Source of the DNA: Marthasterias glacialis | Lineage: Eukaryota > Echinodermata > Asteroidea > Forcipulatida > Asteriidae | DNA length: 64,000 nt | Assembly: GCA_911728455.2 (NCBI GenBank) | Contig: OU452223.1 | Coordinates: forward strand, 16,177,802 to 16,241,801 | Direction: 5' to 3' | In this document: positions 37,582 to 51,594 of the stretch, piece by piece | Numbering within the stretch: the first letter of the stretch is position 1 | Layout: each line of letters begins with the position of its first letter | Notes under the pieces: model-generated | What the model was told of the DNA's origin: nothing | Database searches by the model: none | Seen by the model: the letters and a program-made list of their open reading frames with translations, nothing else | Made by a program: the position numbers and the translations under genes

Positions 37582-40500
37582 ATGGCCGCCCAACAAACAC
37601 CACAGAATTTCATGCGAGGGGTCATCAAACAGGCATGTATTTCTTATTTTTAAAATACTTATAGGCAGTAGAGGATATTGGTCTCAGTTGACCGGAGTAA
37701 GAAGGGTTTATATTGAGGACAAAAAGGGAAAAATTTAGTATAAATATTGGGACTTTACGCTGTGCATTTGTGTGTGTGGGTTTTGCGCGTTCTGCCTACG
37801 TGTACATAGTTGTGAATTCCATATGGTGACGTTGCACACAATTTGGACAATCTTATCCTGCGGCTATAGTTTAAAGTTTGATTTTTGTGTTGTTTGCTTT
37901 TGAAAATATAGATTTACTTTAAAATTTAATTGTGTTGTGTGTATAATTTTGTATATTAAATAATCTTAGTTGCCAACTACAGTACTACTAGTGCATTAAA
38001 AAAAAGGAGCATCTTTTTTGTTTGATATGTTTGACTTTGAGGACGGCAGTTGTAATAAAAGTAGCCTACTTCGGAAAAAGATTTCATATCCAACCATGGA
38101 GGAAGGAACTGTCACTTTTAAAGGGATTTTGGTAGATTTTTTAATAGATGTTGGACTTTATTTCACTCTTTTTAGATAATAGTCTCAAGGAATTGGTAAA
38201 TGGTACCTTAGTGTAGTATGTTAATTCATGACCTTAAAAAATTTTTAAGAAAATTGAAGGGAATCAAGCGGACATTTCAATTTCATCAATTGCTCAATGC
38301 TCATGCCTAAAATAAAGGAACTAAAATGATGATTAGCAGGTAACATTGTCAAGACCACTGTAGACCTGAAAATGGCTTATTTTTTTCTTATGATTTTGAT
38401 ACCTTGCTTGTAATATTTCAATATGCCTGTTTTGTCAACCTTTCTCTTTTTTTCATGGACAGGTACTTTAACTTACATGTAGGGATTTGACCTAAATTAA
38501 GGCAGATGAACAGTGGCAGCCAGATACAGTAATTTTGCCAGTTCTTGTTTGAATTTATTTGACTTCAATTTCATTGTTTTTGTTTTGTTTTCAGGTGCTC
38601 TCTGGTGATGCAGTCATCATCAGAGGCCAGCCTAAAGGAGGGCCCCCTCCAGAGAGACAGATTTGTCTGTCCAACATCACCGCCCCCAAGTTGGCAAGAA
38701 AAGCCAATCCAAACATTGAAAACTCAGTCCAGACCCAGGATGAGGTAAGGCTTTGTTTTGAAGTTTGCAAGAGCAGACTGCAATAAAAGTATTTTTATTT
38801 GAACTTTATGTGTTGAACTAGTAATGTTATAGTGACAGAGTAGTGGCGTAACCAAAAATGTTCCTTTTTCGGTGGGGAGGGGGGTTATAATGTTTTTGGG
38901 GGGCGCTGTTTAATGTATTGAACCATTCATTTGTGCTTTTTTCGATCTCATTTGGGGGGAAAGAGTGGGGGGGCAAGGGTTCTGAGCAGGGCCTGCTGTC
39001 ACGGCTAACCCCTAAACTTTGCCATGATCGAAAGGCTTGCACAGACTCGTAATATTACTTTATATCATTGTACACACGCAAGGCTGTATACAGTTAATAT
39101 TTACAAATTTATTGCATACAATTTTTAAGGTGCTGTTTTTGAACAACTCAGATTTATGTACAGTTTCCTGACACCCTGGATCAGTAATAATTAATTAATC
39201 TAACGTTAACAATTCCCAAACTTGTGGGTTACTTATGTCTCACCCAGATTAACAACTTTAGCAACTGCTTAAATTGTGAATCAAATTTATAAATGCACAA
39301 TGTCAAACTCACAAATCCTTTGTCAAGCACAAAAATATCAAATTTCAAAAGAGATCACTTCAAATCACAAAGCAGTAAATAATGAAATATGGTATTTAAC
39401 TTACCAGTGGTAAGTAAAATACAGGCACTCTCCAGTAAAGTAAAATTACCGAATTTATGGGAGACCAATTTGCTATGAAAACACAATGATGTCGGACTAG
39501 AGGATATTCACTGCCTAAAGCCACAGGTTGATAATAAAATTGTGAAATAAAAGGAGTGTTCCCACCGAATGGCATAGATCTCCACCCCGTTACAAAATTG
39601 TAGTTCTTCACAAAGTTACATATGATACGAGTGCGATGTACGTCTCTCCAATCCACACAGCTATAGTACGATGAAGTTGCATTCACAACGTTCAAAGTTT
39701 GCAAGTAGAGTGTGCGTCCTCTGTCACCCGTAGCAACCCGAAACTTCGGTCCTGGGACGTCAATCCAAAATTACACGCTGACACCCAGTCTGGCGTTAAA
39801 CATCACACACAGTGGTGAAAACCATGGTTTTCCATCAACTTTGTTGTCTTGACTCTCAGATGTCAGCAGCATAAACTCAATCTCCAACCAGTCCAATTTG
39901 CCTTAATTTTAGCATCCTGTAAAATCTGCTTATGGCATGCATAGCAAAGGTGGCTCAGCAAAACACGTAAAAATTCACTGCTCTGGTAGATTGAAAACTT
40001 TCCCTCTCTCATCGCATACGTTTAAGTCACAGCTAGACCAAAATGAGAATCATGAAACTGCGCCCACACTATTACCCTCTTCCAACTACAAACTCAGAAG
40101 TTTCAAATTCCTATGCAAATCAACCTCTCTCTGTCCACTCATTCATTAAACTACACACTTGGCTAGAGCAGAATATACTAAGGAATCCCACGGAAATACT
40201 TACCCTTGTTAAACTAATAGGGTGAATAAAATTACCTGTCCATAAAAGGAAATAAAGATACTGAATACTTACCTTTTGGAGTACTTGACGAATGAATATT
40301 CATGTGACAGATCAAAGGTTGTGAAAATTTACATAAGATACAGTTTGAAAGAAGGGTGAATTCTGACACCCGCCCCCCTGGTTACACCACTGTAAAACAG
40401 TAACATTAGTAATAAATGAGCTCAAAATACTTACCCACCCAAAAAACTTATAATAATAGTCCTAATGATAATACAAAAATGAAGAAAAGAAATAATCAAT

Positions 40501-43500
40501 TTTGTGGTAAATTACTTTCGATTTTGCCCAATACCCCAAAATCACCCAGTTTAGTCTTAACATTAGGCTGGGCATTACAATTTTTGTCAGAGTCCAAACA
40601 CTTGGGTTTTGACTTACATTGAATTTACCATAAATAGGTTGTTCGAATGGATTTGCGACCCCTTGTTCACAACACCAACAATAGAGACGAGGTTTAAGAC
40701 CTGTAATCACAAATCCTCCACATTCTGTCTTCCTTTCCCCTTTTTGCGTCAGCGTTTGCTTGATTCAGTGTACTGTGCATCCAGATTCCCCCTCTTAGCA
40801 TGGGGCCTGTTTGATTTGATGCGCGCCAATCTTATTTCAAGTGAGGTCTAAATGGTAGATTATTAAGTTACAATGTGTTGGGCATTCTACCTGACGTGGG
40901 AAGATTTCCAAGGAATAACTGCCGAGATTTGATTTTATTGATGAAATGTTTATGTAATTGTGTTAAAAACTAATTGCAGCCTTATGCATGGGAGGCTCGT
41001 GAGTACTTGAGGAAGAAGCTCATCGGAAAAGAAGTGAAATTCACCGTTGAGTACACTGCACCTGGGAGTGGCAGAGCCTACGGCTGCGTCTACTTGCCAT
41101 CGGCCAAGGGTAAGTAAGGTTAATCTCTTCAGTATGAAATGTTTTTATGATCAGATTTGATCTTGGCGATGACAACAGGCCTTAAGATGATGTGAAACCA
41201 GCAAGTGAAACATGATGAGCAGCCGGGACTTTCAGTATTGTTCAACTGGGCTTTGTAATCGTGATGTGGCATTTCAATCATTCAATCAATCATCAGGCAT
41301 TTGCACATATCACCATTGTTCTTTTTCTAGTTTCTTACACCAAGGTGCTAAGCAAAGTGACTAAAACTAAAAACAATAGAATTCAAAGATCTTCATGAGA
41401 CGATGACAAGTGCAATGGACCAAGTGTAAGCAGGTTCATTTGAAAATGCCGGAAACAATTTGTTGGTGAAAACCATTAAAGTTGAGATGATCTTTTATAG
41501 CCTTTTGAAACAAGAAATGACAGCTGCTTCTAAAATCGATGTACAAAAGCTACACAGGTATCATTGGTAGGGAGGAGAATCAATTTTGTTTCTTGTGAAA
41601 TATTTGAGGGACAAATTATTTTGGTCTTTTTCGTTTTTTATCAGTATCATCGAGGTGTGGGGTTGAATCCCAGTAATGACCCTTGAGCAAGACTTTTAAA
41701 CTATAATTGCTTCTCTTCACCCAGGAGTAAATGGGTACCTGTGAGGGCAGAGATGGTTCTTGTGATTGATTTAGCTTGGTGTGCTACATACTTGGCTGAA
41801 CCAGGCTGCAGACTCCCCAGGGAGCTGAGATGGTTGAAGGAATGACAAAAAAGGGATTGGGGATTCGTGGGCCAGGAGCATCAAAATAAGCAGACACTAG
41901 CGTAATATAAATGTCTGTTTAGGTTTAAGTTTGTTGTCATAAATGACACACATACTGTGTTTTGGTTCTGCTTCTCAGAAAAATACACAACTCTTGCCCG
42001 ATGCAAGAATGGTTATGGTACACGGCATCAAAGTCAACATCAAAGTCAAAGTCAAAGTCCCCTTTCTGAAGCTTCTAATTTTAACATGTATCTGTCTTGT
42101 GTTTTTAGTACTTATTTTTTGCCTTCCTCTCAGACCCAAATTTCATGGAGAATGTAACAGAATCTATCGTAGCAGAAGGACTTGTTGAAGTGAGGCGAGG
42201 TGGAATCAAACCAAATGAGTAAGAATAAATGCGTGCTTTTATTGACATTGGTTGTAATATTGAAGTCGTCCTAAACCTAATTTCGTAAAGCTAAACTGTT
42301 TAGCAGAAAATGATGCTTAATAAATTTATTTGCGGAGCAAAATTTAGCAGGGAGCCTTTTAAGGGTAGTGTACTTTTCATGGTGTTTTGGTTGGTTACCC
42401 ATTTCTGCCAAGCATTTGTTTTCCTGCACTTCCAACAAGAGCGAAAGCGTCCAACTAGAGCGAAAGTGGTGGTGTGCCCTGAATCGAATGAGGATTGGTC
42501 ATGGTAGATGTGCCTGCCTTATCCTTATGCACAATTGGTGGATTGTGGGCTTACACACTCTGATGTACAGGGTATTTTACACAGTGAGACAATGCTAAGC
42601 CCACAAGGTTTTGTTTGTTCTAGTTGTACCCAATGGAGGAATTCTTCAGACTAGGGAACAATAGAACAACAATGGCGGGAACCCGTAAGGATGCATGGAC
42701 TGGCTAGTGTGTAACTGCCCACACCCCCTTCAGACCATGACTCACATTGTATAATACTGCACCCTGCCTAAGTCTGAGAAGCTTCATTACGTTACACCAC
42801 AGGCTGAGACCTGGCTGAAGCACCTCAAGTGCCTTTGATTGCTAGTCACAAGAAGCAGCAATAGTACAATGTATGATAGTCTGTCCCATTTTGAATCAAC
42901 CTTCAGGCCTGGCAAGGAGGCAACGGAAGCAATTGCCTCCATTGCCCCTGATCATTGCCTTGGTGCCCCTGAAATGGTCCAGTATAAATTTACTACTTCC
43001 TCATAGAGGTGCCCGTTATCAAGACGAAAATGTCTTGGTGCCCTTGCCCTTCCAAGAACGAAGCAGTCAGGCCTGAACCTTAAGGAGGCTTAGGTCCCTG
43101 GATCTGGGCACATTTAACAAATGACTACGTCAGCGATATCCCAACCTACATGTATGTGTTAGAGATTGTGATTACTCGCCATGCAACGCTTCTGATTTAT
43201 ATACTGTCATCTGCTGCTCTTGTTCATTAGTGATCAGAACCAACTCAACGTGCTGGAAGATGCGGCCAAAGCTGCCAAGAAGGGCAAGTGGGCAGGCGGT
43301 CCTTCCAGCAATGGCATAAGAGACATCAAATGGTCCGTAGACAACCCACGGAACTTTGTGGATGGACTTCATGGCAAGGAACAAAATGGTAAGAACAGTT
43401 CAAAGCTCAAACTGTTACAAAGAATTCCGACAGCCTCTTTTTTTAAGGGGGCAATTTGACAAATAAAGCATTGTTTCTCAACGCTTTTTTGTTTTTTATT

Positions 43501-46500
43501 CTTTTCTCGTCATCATAGCTGTTATTGAGCATGTGAGAGATGGATGCACAGTTCGTGCTTTCCTGGTCCCATCATTTCATCACGTGACCGTCATGCTCTC
43601 AGGAATCAAGGTACGTTGCATGGAGGAACTTGAAAATCTCAAGTATCTGCCCAAAAAATGAAGCTTTAGGCAAAACACAAAAACTAATAACAACAAAAAA
43701 CTTTTATAAAGTGGAAATCTGAAAGGGCGATTACGAATGAGCTTCATGTCATGCAAACAGTCTTTTTCGCATTTCCTTTTTAAAAAAAAACACATAATCT
43801 CTCTGGTTTTATCCCAATACATTTCGACAACAACTGAAAATGTGAAGGTTATTATTTTGTTTTTACCCTTGTACCGATATGTGATGAGCAGTGTGTACTC
43901 GGTGTTTGCGAGATCTGCAGATAAAAATCCAAAGTCTACACGGGTGAGATTCAAACCTTTGACCCCAACATATTGGAGCAGATGTTATTAGCCTTTTTGA
44001 TGTATGGGGGATACTATAGGAGTGCACTGTTTGATTTGGGTGTATCCAGACTAATTTACCCAAACCAAATAGTGTCCTGGTAATGTGTTCACCATCTCAT
44101 AATGGCTTGTAATGTGTCCACCATTTTGAGATATGGTGGACACATTACTAGGGCACTAATTGGTTTGGGTAAATTTGTCTGCAATACACCAAAACCAAAC
44201 AGTGCACTCCTATTTTTTCAGTGTCCATCATACCTCAAAAAGGCTAATTACTTATTAACTTCTTTGACATTTGCTCTAGAAAGTTGGGGTGGTAGGTTCA
44301 GATCCCACTCGAGTTGTCTGTAGATTTTTGTTTCAGCAGACTTAGTAATCACAGAGTATACAGTGTTTATCACACATCAGTTTCAGGGTAAAACCAGAAT
44401 AGTATAGAGGGTATGCACAGCCGCTTTCCTGCAGTAAACTTACGGCCGTTTTGACCTCAGTGAGGGCACTGCTTGTACACATCTCTATGGAACTCATGAC
44501 GTCAGACGCATAAGGTCTATTGATTATCCCTGATGCAATTGTTCCATCACTTACATAATTAATGCTAAAAAGGGTATTTCACTCTTACAGACCGATCCAT
44601 TAAGCCCCGCCTACCTTCGCAACTGCCTAGCAACAGCACATGGCATGACTTTCTTGCCACGATCGCAGCGGTGGTTCGGTTGATACACACACCGACATGA
44701 TTTTTGTGAACAATATGGATTTAGTTTCGTGGCCTTTTGAGCAGTGCATTGAGTCCAAAGACTAATGCAGACAGGAACACTGTTAAACCACTTGTACACG
44801 TGTATACAAGGACCACTGCTGTGGGATTTGCACCACCAGAAATACAAAAAAATTAAAGCTAAACAAAAGTAAGTACAGTTGTGTGTGCTGTTGTGTGTCA
44901 GAACAATGGCGGCGGTTTGTTTACTTTTTTAATGGATTTTTAACGTGTCGGACATTTGTCGGACTTTCAGTGGTGTTGTCAAGGCTGTGATTGGTCAATA
45001 CTTTAGTAGGCGGGGCTTAATGGATCGGTCTATTATTGGCAAAAGTGGAATCCGCTTTAAAATGTTTTTTAGGATATATTTTGCCGGATGGAATTTTGCA
45101 TCTCATCTGTGTTTGTGTCAAGTATGAACCAGTGTTTTGTTACCACTCGGCAGTGTCCTATGTTCCGGAGGGATGGTGACTCTGAGACGGAAGAGCCGTT
45201 CGCCAGTGAGGCCAAGTATTTCACAGAGTCTCGTCTTCTACAAAGGGACGTCAAGATCATCCTGGAGGGCGTGTCCAACCAGAACTTCCTTGGCTCTGTC
45301 ATGCACCCGGTAAACCCACCTATCAATATTCCCTAAACAGATTAACCCAACTACCCTGTCTTATCCTTGACTGTATAAAGTCTTCCCATAATGTATTTCA
45401 TCTTTCTCTTTCATTTACAGTTTGATATTAATTTCAAAAATGCCTAGTGCCTTATAACTGGAATAAGTTTGTTTTTCATTTAAATTAGTATTTCAAGATG
45501 TGAAAATTAATACTTCAAACTGGGAATAATCCAATGTACTATTTCATTTTGTACACAACCATATGGCCACAAATGACCTGCTTTTGTCTTTGAGAAAATT
45601 TGAGGAAATTATCACTGCTTTACTGCAAAAGATGCCGACAAACTTCCCTTCAACTCAAGATTTTGTTTCCCCTGATCTCACAGAAAGGAAATATTGCAGA
45701 GTTCCTGCTAGCGGAAGGTCTGGCACGGTGTGTGGACTGGAGTATAGCCACTGTCACAAGCGGAGCAGATAAACTACGAGCTGCTGAAAAGTAAGAATAC
45801 TTGGGTTCAGAAACGTTTTATAGAAATGACCGTGATAAAATAACGGCTAATTTAAACACAAGAGATGAAGTTGCAGGTTAATCCTCAATAGTAAACTCCA
45901 CAGAACCCTTTGGAATGTTTGTTAAAAAATAGAAATTAACACACAAAGTAGACCACCAGACATACTGCTTGAGTTTAAGAAGAGTCTGAAACAATTTATT
46001 TCATCGGAACATAAGAGACTCAACGAAGATAGTTTTGTTGAGAGGTACACAAAAAAACAAAGCCATATGTATGAAGTTAAAAACGGGTTGCTTCAATTCA
46101 ACTTTTAAGTAGAGTGTCTTTTCAAATCTCCTACATGATTGTACAGTAATATTTTAATTGTATAAAGTTAATTCCTTAGTCTGATGTAACTGATTATTTA
46201 TGTTGTAGTAGATTCTGAATTTCAATGTAAAATAATTTGTTTAACCCTGGTGGTTCCATTATTGTTCTACCAGCGAGAAGATTTTATAATAAATGGCACC
46301 AAAATGGTGCCTATTAATCAATAAAAAAAAATTAAAAAATAAGAAAACTGAAACTGCTCAGTCATAATATGACTTGCATCCCGAAGCATGCTTGGTATTG
46401 TTACCATGCCAACACATATGGAGATGCGGAGCATTTGTGTTATATGAACACACTTCATATTTGTTGAATCTTTCATGAGGTGTTTGTGATGTCAACTTTG

Positions 46501-49500
46501 TGTAGCATTCACCTTTTCATAAAATATGAACCGAGTTTTACATTGTTCAAGTCTTAACATGTTATGCACCTTAGATTTTACCAACGATTTACTCTCTGTC
46601 TCTTCCAGGGCATCGAAGGAGAAGAAACTACGCATCTGGAAGGACTACAAATCCAACGCCGTGGTATTGGACATTGCAGAGAAGACTTACACAGGAAAGG
46701 TAGCAAATAATAACAATGTTATCAATACTTCCAAGGAAGTTGTCAAATAATTACTAAAGGTTGTTACTGGTGCATCAAAGTTAAAGTCGTACGGGGTAAA
46801 TCCTAAACCTTGTCTTCTTCTCGTCTAATCCATGAAGGTCGTTGAGGTCATCAATGCTGATGCCCTTGTACTGAAGACGGCAGCTGGTGACTACCGTAAG
46901 GTGACATTATCCAGTATCCGACCACCACGACTCTCACAAGCACCAAAGGAAAGCAAAGAAGATGGCAAAGAAGTTGAGCAACCAAAGGTGAGAGTTTTTG
47001 GTATGTCTTGGGGGCTTGCTCTAAAAGGAAAAGCTCAATAAAACACAAAGCCTAAGGGTGCACTGTTGAAGGTGTAAAAAGGGTTGTTCTCTTTCAAACT
47101 GGCAACCTATGATGCTAAGCATTTTACCTTAATTGAGTACAGGCATACAACGTGGCTGATCAGCTAATTTCCTGGGTTTTGGTTTTTCAGCAGTGCCATT
47201 CAATATTGAGGAACACAGTACAAATCTTGCTATGCCCGACACTTTCCCTCTTTTTATTTTGAGTAACAACAGGTACATGCCTGTGGAGTAGGATGCCAAA
47301 TATCCCACGGAATTAGCTTAGCCAAATTATTTTCCTCGGCACATTTTTACCAACAACAGTCTGAGAAACGAGTACGACCTCTTTACGATGTGCCATACAT
47401 GTTTGAAGCCCGCGAGTTCTTACGTAAGAAGCTGATCGGTAAGAAGGTCAACGTGTCTGTGGACTACATCAAGCCAGCCAGTGACGGCTACCCCGAAAAA
47501 ACATGCGTTACTGTGACGATTGGTGGAATGTGAGTACAATCTCCAATAAGAACCTTTTGAGCAATGTACGCAAATATTTTTTCAAACTGAGAAGATTTTG
47601 AAACGTCAATTACTGTTTGGACAATTACCAGATTTTGAATCTAAACCTTGCCTGAATTTTGAGACATCTCCGATATTTAGAATTTTGTGTTTGGCCACCA
47701 TCTTAAAAAAATGAAAAGAATCTGATCATCTGTTTTGGGGAAAAAATTGTTGTTTGACTTCTCTTGAGAATTCAATGCTTTAGTTATTAGAGAATCCCAC
47801 CTTGCGACAGGATTGAAACTTACCTAATTTTAAACGATGTTAACTCTGTGACCAATCCATATGCATTGTAAGATAGGTCAGAATTCATGTAAAATAAACT
47901 GTGTTTGTAATATATTGAATGCAGTTTGCTGTGAGAATGTAGCGAGTACTAGACTTGTCGGCTCAGGTGTGGATTTCACAAAGCGCTAGAACTAGTCTTA
48001 TCTCGAGTTGGAACGAGTAACTAGTCTAACTAGTCCTAACTTACAGGACTAGTCTTAACTTAAGGACTAGTCCTAAGTTACATGACTAGATTTGTGAAAT
48101 CCACCAGGACTATAAAGCCATTAGGGATGGATTTCGTAAAATTTTGGGGGTTTTTTTTGTGCATATTTTGGAGTTCCTGGTAAATGGCGTTCACTGACCA
48201 AGAGTGGTTTCCAAAGTAATTGTTTGGCAAAAAGGAACATCATTTTGTAAGAAAAACATTGATTTTTGATTTTCTATTGCTATACAAATTTTTCATTTAA
48301 CACCCTTTTGATGATTACGGATATGAAATCGCTATTAAGAACCTTGTAGCACTGAGCTGACGAAGTATACCGTTCACCAGGGTGCATCGTTTCTTTAAAA
48401 TGAGTCCGTAATCACATCCACAGTAACCTCGCTGAAGCGCTTGTAAGCAAGGGGCTGGTCACTGTGATCCGCTACCGTCAAGACGACGATCAGAGATCTG
48501 CTCACTACGATGCCCTACTCACTGCCGAGACGAGAGCAATCAAAAACGGCAAGGGAGTGCACAGCAAAAAGGAATATCCCATCCATCGGATTGCCGACAC
48601 ATCCGGGGTAAGATCAATGTCTAATTTTTGAAAATGTGTATATCCTTTTTGTTACTGATCGATTTTATTGCAATTTATGTCTACAGCTTTTTTTGTCAAG
48701 ACCATTTTAATTTCCCGGTGAGAGATAATAAAGTTGTAATCTATCTTGTTGTGTGCCTGGTAAAAGGGCGTAAGGTAAAAGGGCATAAGGCCTTACGCCC
48801 TTTTACCGGGCACATAACGTGTTTTGCCCAGTATTAAAAGGACTTAAGCAATAAAATGGCACCTGACATGAAAAATATGGCATTATTGTTACACTTTTGT
48901 TGCTAGAATTAATCAGAGACATGTTTTCCCATTTCTATGCAGAATTTAACCTTCCTATAATAACTTTTGAATGGCAAAAAAATTATCAAACTTTCCGGCT
49001 CACAAATTTTCACATCATTTGCTTGCGCCCTTTTACCGGGAACTTGTTGTTACGTCCTTTTTATCGGCACACGACGATCTACCTATAGATCTATCAATGT
49101 AATTGGTGTTAATTTGTGAGTCCGTAGAGACAGTGTCTTTTGGTGTGAACACCCAACTATGTCATTCTTTATTAACCTGTAAAAGTAATATGTATCATTT
49201 GAAAGTTCTATTTTTCAGTTAATGGACATCCTCATGTTTTGGCCCAATCCCAATAGAATTGTTTTGCTATACTTTCAAGAAGAAAATGTCTTTATGTTTT
49301 ACACCAGGGGATTTTTTCTTTCTTTTTGTCTAATCTTACAGGAACCTCAGAAGGCCAAGCAGTTTCTCCCATTCCTCCAGCGTGCAGGTCGCAGCAACGC
49401 CATTGTGGAGTTTGTCGCGAGTGGATCTCGAGTCCGTCTCTTCATACCCAAAGAAACCTGTCTGATCACATTCCTCCTGGCTGGTGAGTCTGTCAGTGGT

Positions 49501-51539
49501 TATTGTACCCCTAAGCAATGTCCTGTGTACATTTTGACCGTACATTTTGATTGAAAGAAACCGACCTCAAGAAAGTAAAGCCTGGGATGGCATTATTAAG
49601 GAAGACTGGATTGACTGTGTTACTGGGAGCCAGGTGTGGATTTCACAAAGCACTAGTCTTATCTTGAGTTAGGATGAGTAACTAGTCGTAACTTGTAGGA
49701 CTAGTCCCAAGTTATGACTAGTTTATTAAAGAAAGCTGGGTGTTCTAAAGACCAGAAAACCTGGCAAGCAATCATGAAACAGGAGCTATCACAAAGTCCC
49801 CTCCCTTTCTCCTCCCCTGGGCTGACGGGCTCTGCTTGATGAAATAGAAACACAAGACTTTTAAAGTGTCACATCATTATTCTATAGGCTGGTCATTCTG
49901 TTGGTGTTTTACCTTTATAATTTAGGAATTACATGCCCCAAGATGGCACGCACGGGACCTGGCGGCCCAACAGAATCTGAGCCATATGCTGAAGAAGCTC
50001 TGCAGTATACGAAGGAACTCTGTCTACAACGGGAGGTAAATGTCGTGATAAAAAAGAGCAAGTGCAGGATTCACAGCAAAGGTCAAGAGGGGATCAGAAT
50101 TGTATTGTGTGTGAATGGATGACATTCACCTGGCCGACTGATCATAAGGCATTCACCGTATACACTAATCCAAGCAGCGCTCCTTTATGGTGTTTTACAC
50201 CACGGCAGCAATGGCCGCTGCTATGGCGTCAGCGCGCATATGTACCACTCAGCATGAAGGATTCTCAGTGCATGTGCGTCGACGCGCGCTTGCGGCGGCC
50301 ATAGCGGCGGCCATAAACCACCATGGACGAGCTGCTCAGATTAGTCTATAGGTGGTGAAGCCATGTCTGTGACAGACCTAATGCATTGATATCGTCATGC
50401 TGCCATCTTAGAGATAAAACAATGGAATAACACAGCTATGTATGGGTGGAGTACAGGATTGGCCAATGAGCACCCTCCTTTTGACCTCTACCAGAGGTCG
50501 CCCTTTGACCTCTATCAAAGGTCGCCCTACTCCAATAATGTGTGCATAAGGTCTATGGCTAGAGCTTTGATTTTATTTTCTCCCTTTCTAATCGGTGCAA
50601 TCCAACTGAAGGTCAGTGGGCAAAATAGTCTGAGCTCGTTTTGATATCATTGGCATCTGTATTCATTACTGCTGTTGCATACAGGGAACAAGACAAAGTG
50701 ACTAATAGAGAGGTCTGCACTCTGTTTAACCATGTGGCCACTGTTAATAGCCAAAGTCACGAGCTGAAACCCTGTTCAAAAGTGCCTATTCATGGAATTT
50801 AACTTCAGATGAAATGATTTTTTTTAATGAAAAATCCTGTTATATGTATTCTAGGTTGAAGTGGAAGTTGAATCCATCGACAAAGCTGGCAACTTCATCG
50901 GTTGGCTGTTTGTCGAGGGGGTCAACCTCTCTGTCTCCCTGGTCGAGCAAGGCTTGTCTAAGATGCACTTCACTGCAGAGCGAAGCAACTATGCCAGAGC
51001 CATCCAAACAGGTGAAGAGAAGGTTAAGGAAGCCAAACTCAAGGTTGGTAGTGTTCACAACATTTTTTAAAACAGAATAAGACTGAAATAAAAACACTTT
51101 TCCCAAATTATAATTGTGTCAATTTTTTGTGAAAACATGCAGCACTCATTCAACCAGTTTTTAGAACATAGTTAATATTTGTTCCCATCAGACATTCACA
51201 TTTCGATCTTTTTTTTTCCTTTTTTTTTTGTTGACGATGATTTGTAGATTTGGGAAAAGTTTGAAGAGCCCAAGACCACGGTGGTTGTAGAGGAGACAAC
51301 AGAGAGAAAGACGAACTACAAACACATCGTGGTGACTGAGATTGGGAAGGAGTTGGACTTGTTTGCTCAGCTGGTTGATTCAGGTAAGGAGTTGAAAACG
51401 GATGATTCAAGGTGCATTGTTGTTGCTCTACCCTGGGCAGATCATTCTTACATTTGACGCCTTTTTAAAACAGACCTCTTGCTCACCTAATCCACACCCT
51501 CAATGTTAATTGAATTATTTATTTGTTATACATGTACAG

Positions 51540-51594
<55 letters not shown>

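Noticed and set aside
44611-44847. A possible transposase remnant inside the Harbinger-like MITE
   Set aside because: The 78-codon frame is Cys/Ser-rich but has no DDE or Myb/SANT pattern; the element looks non-coding.
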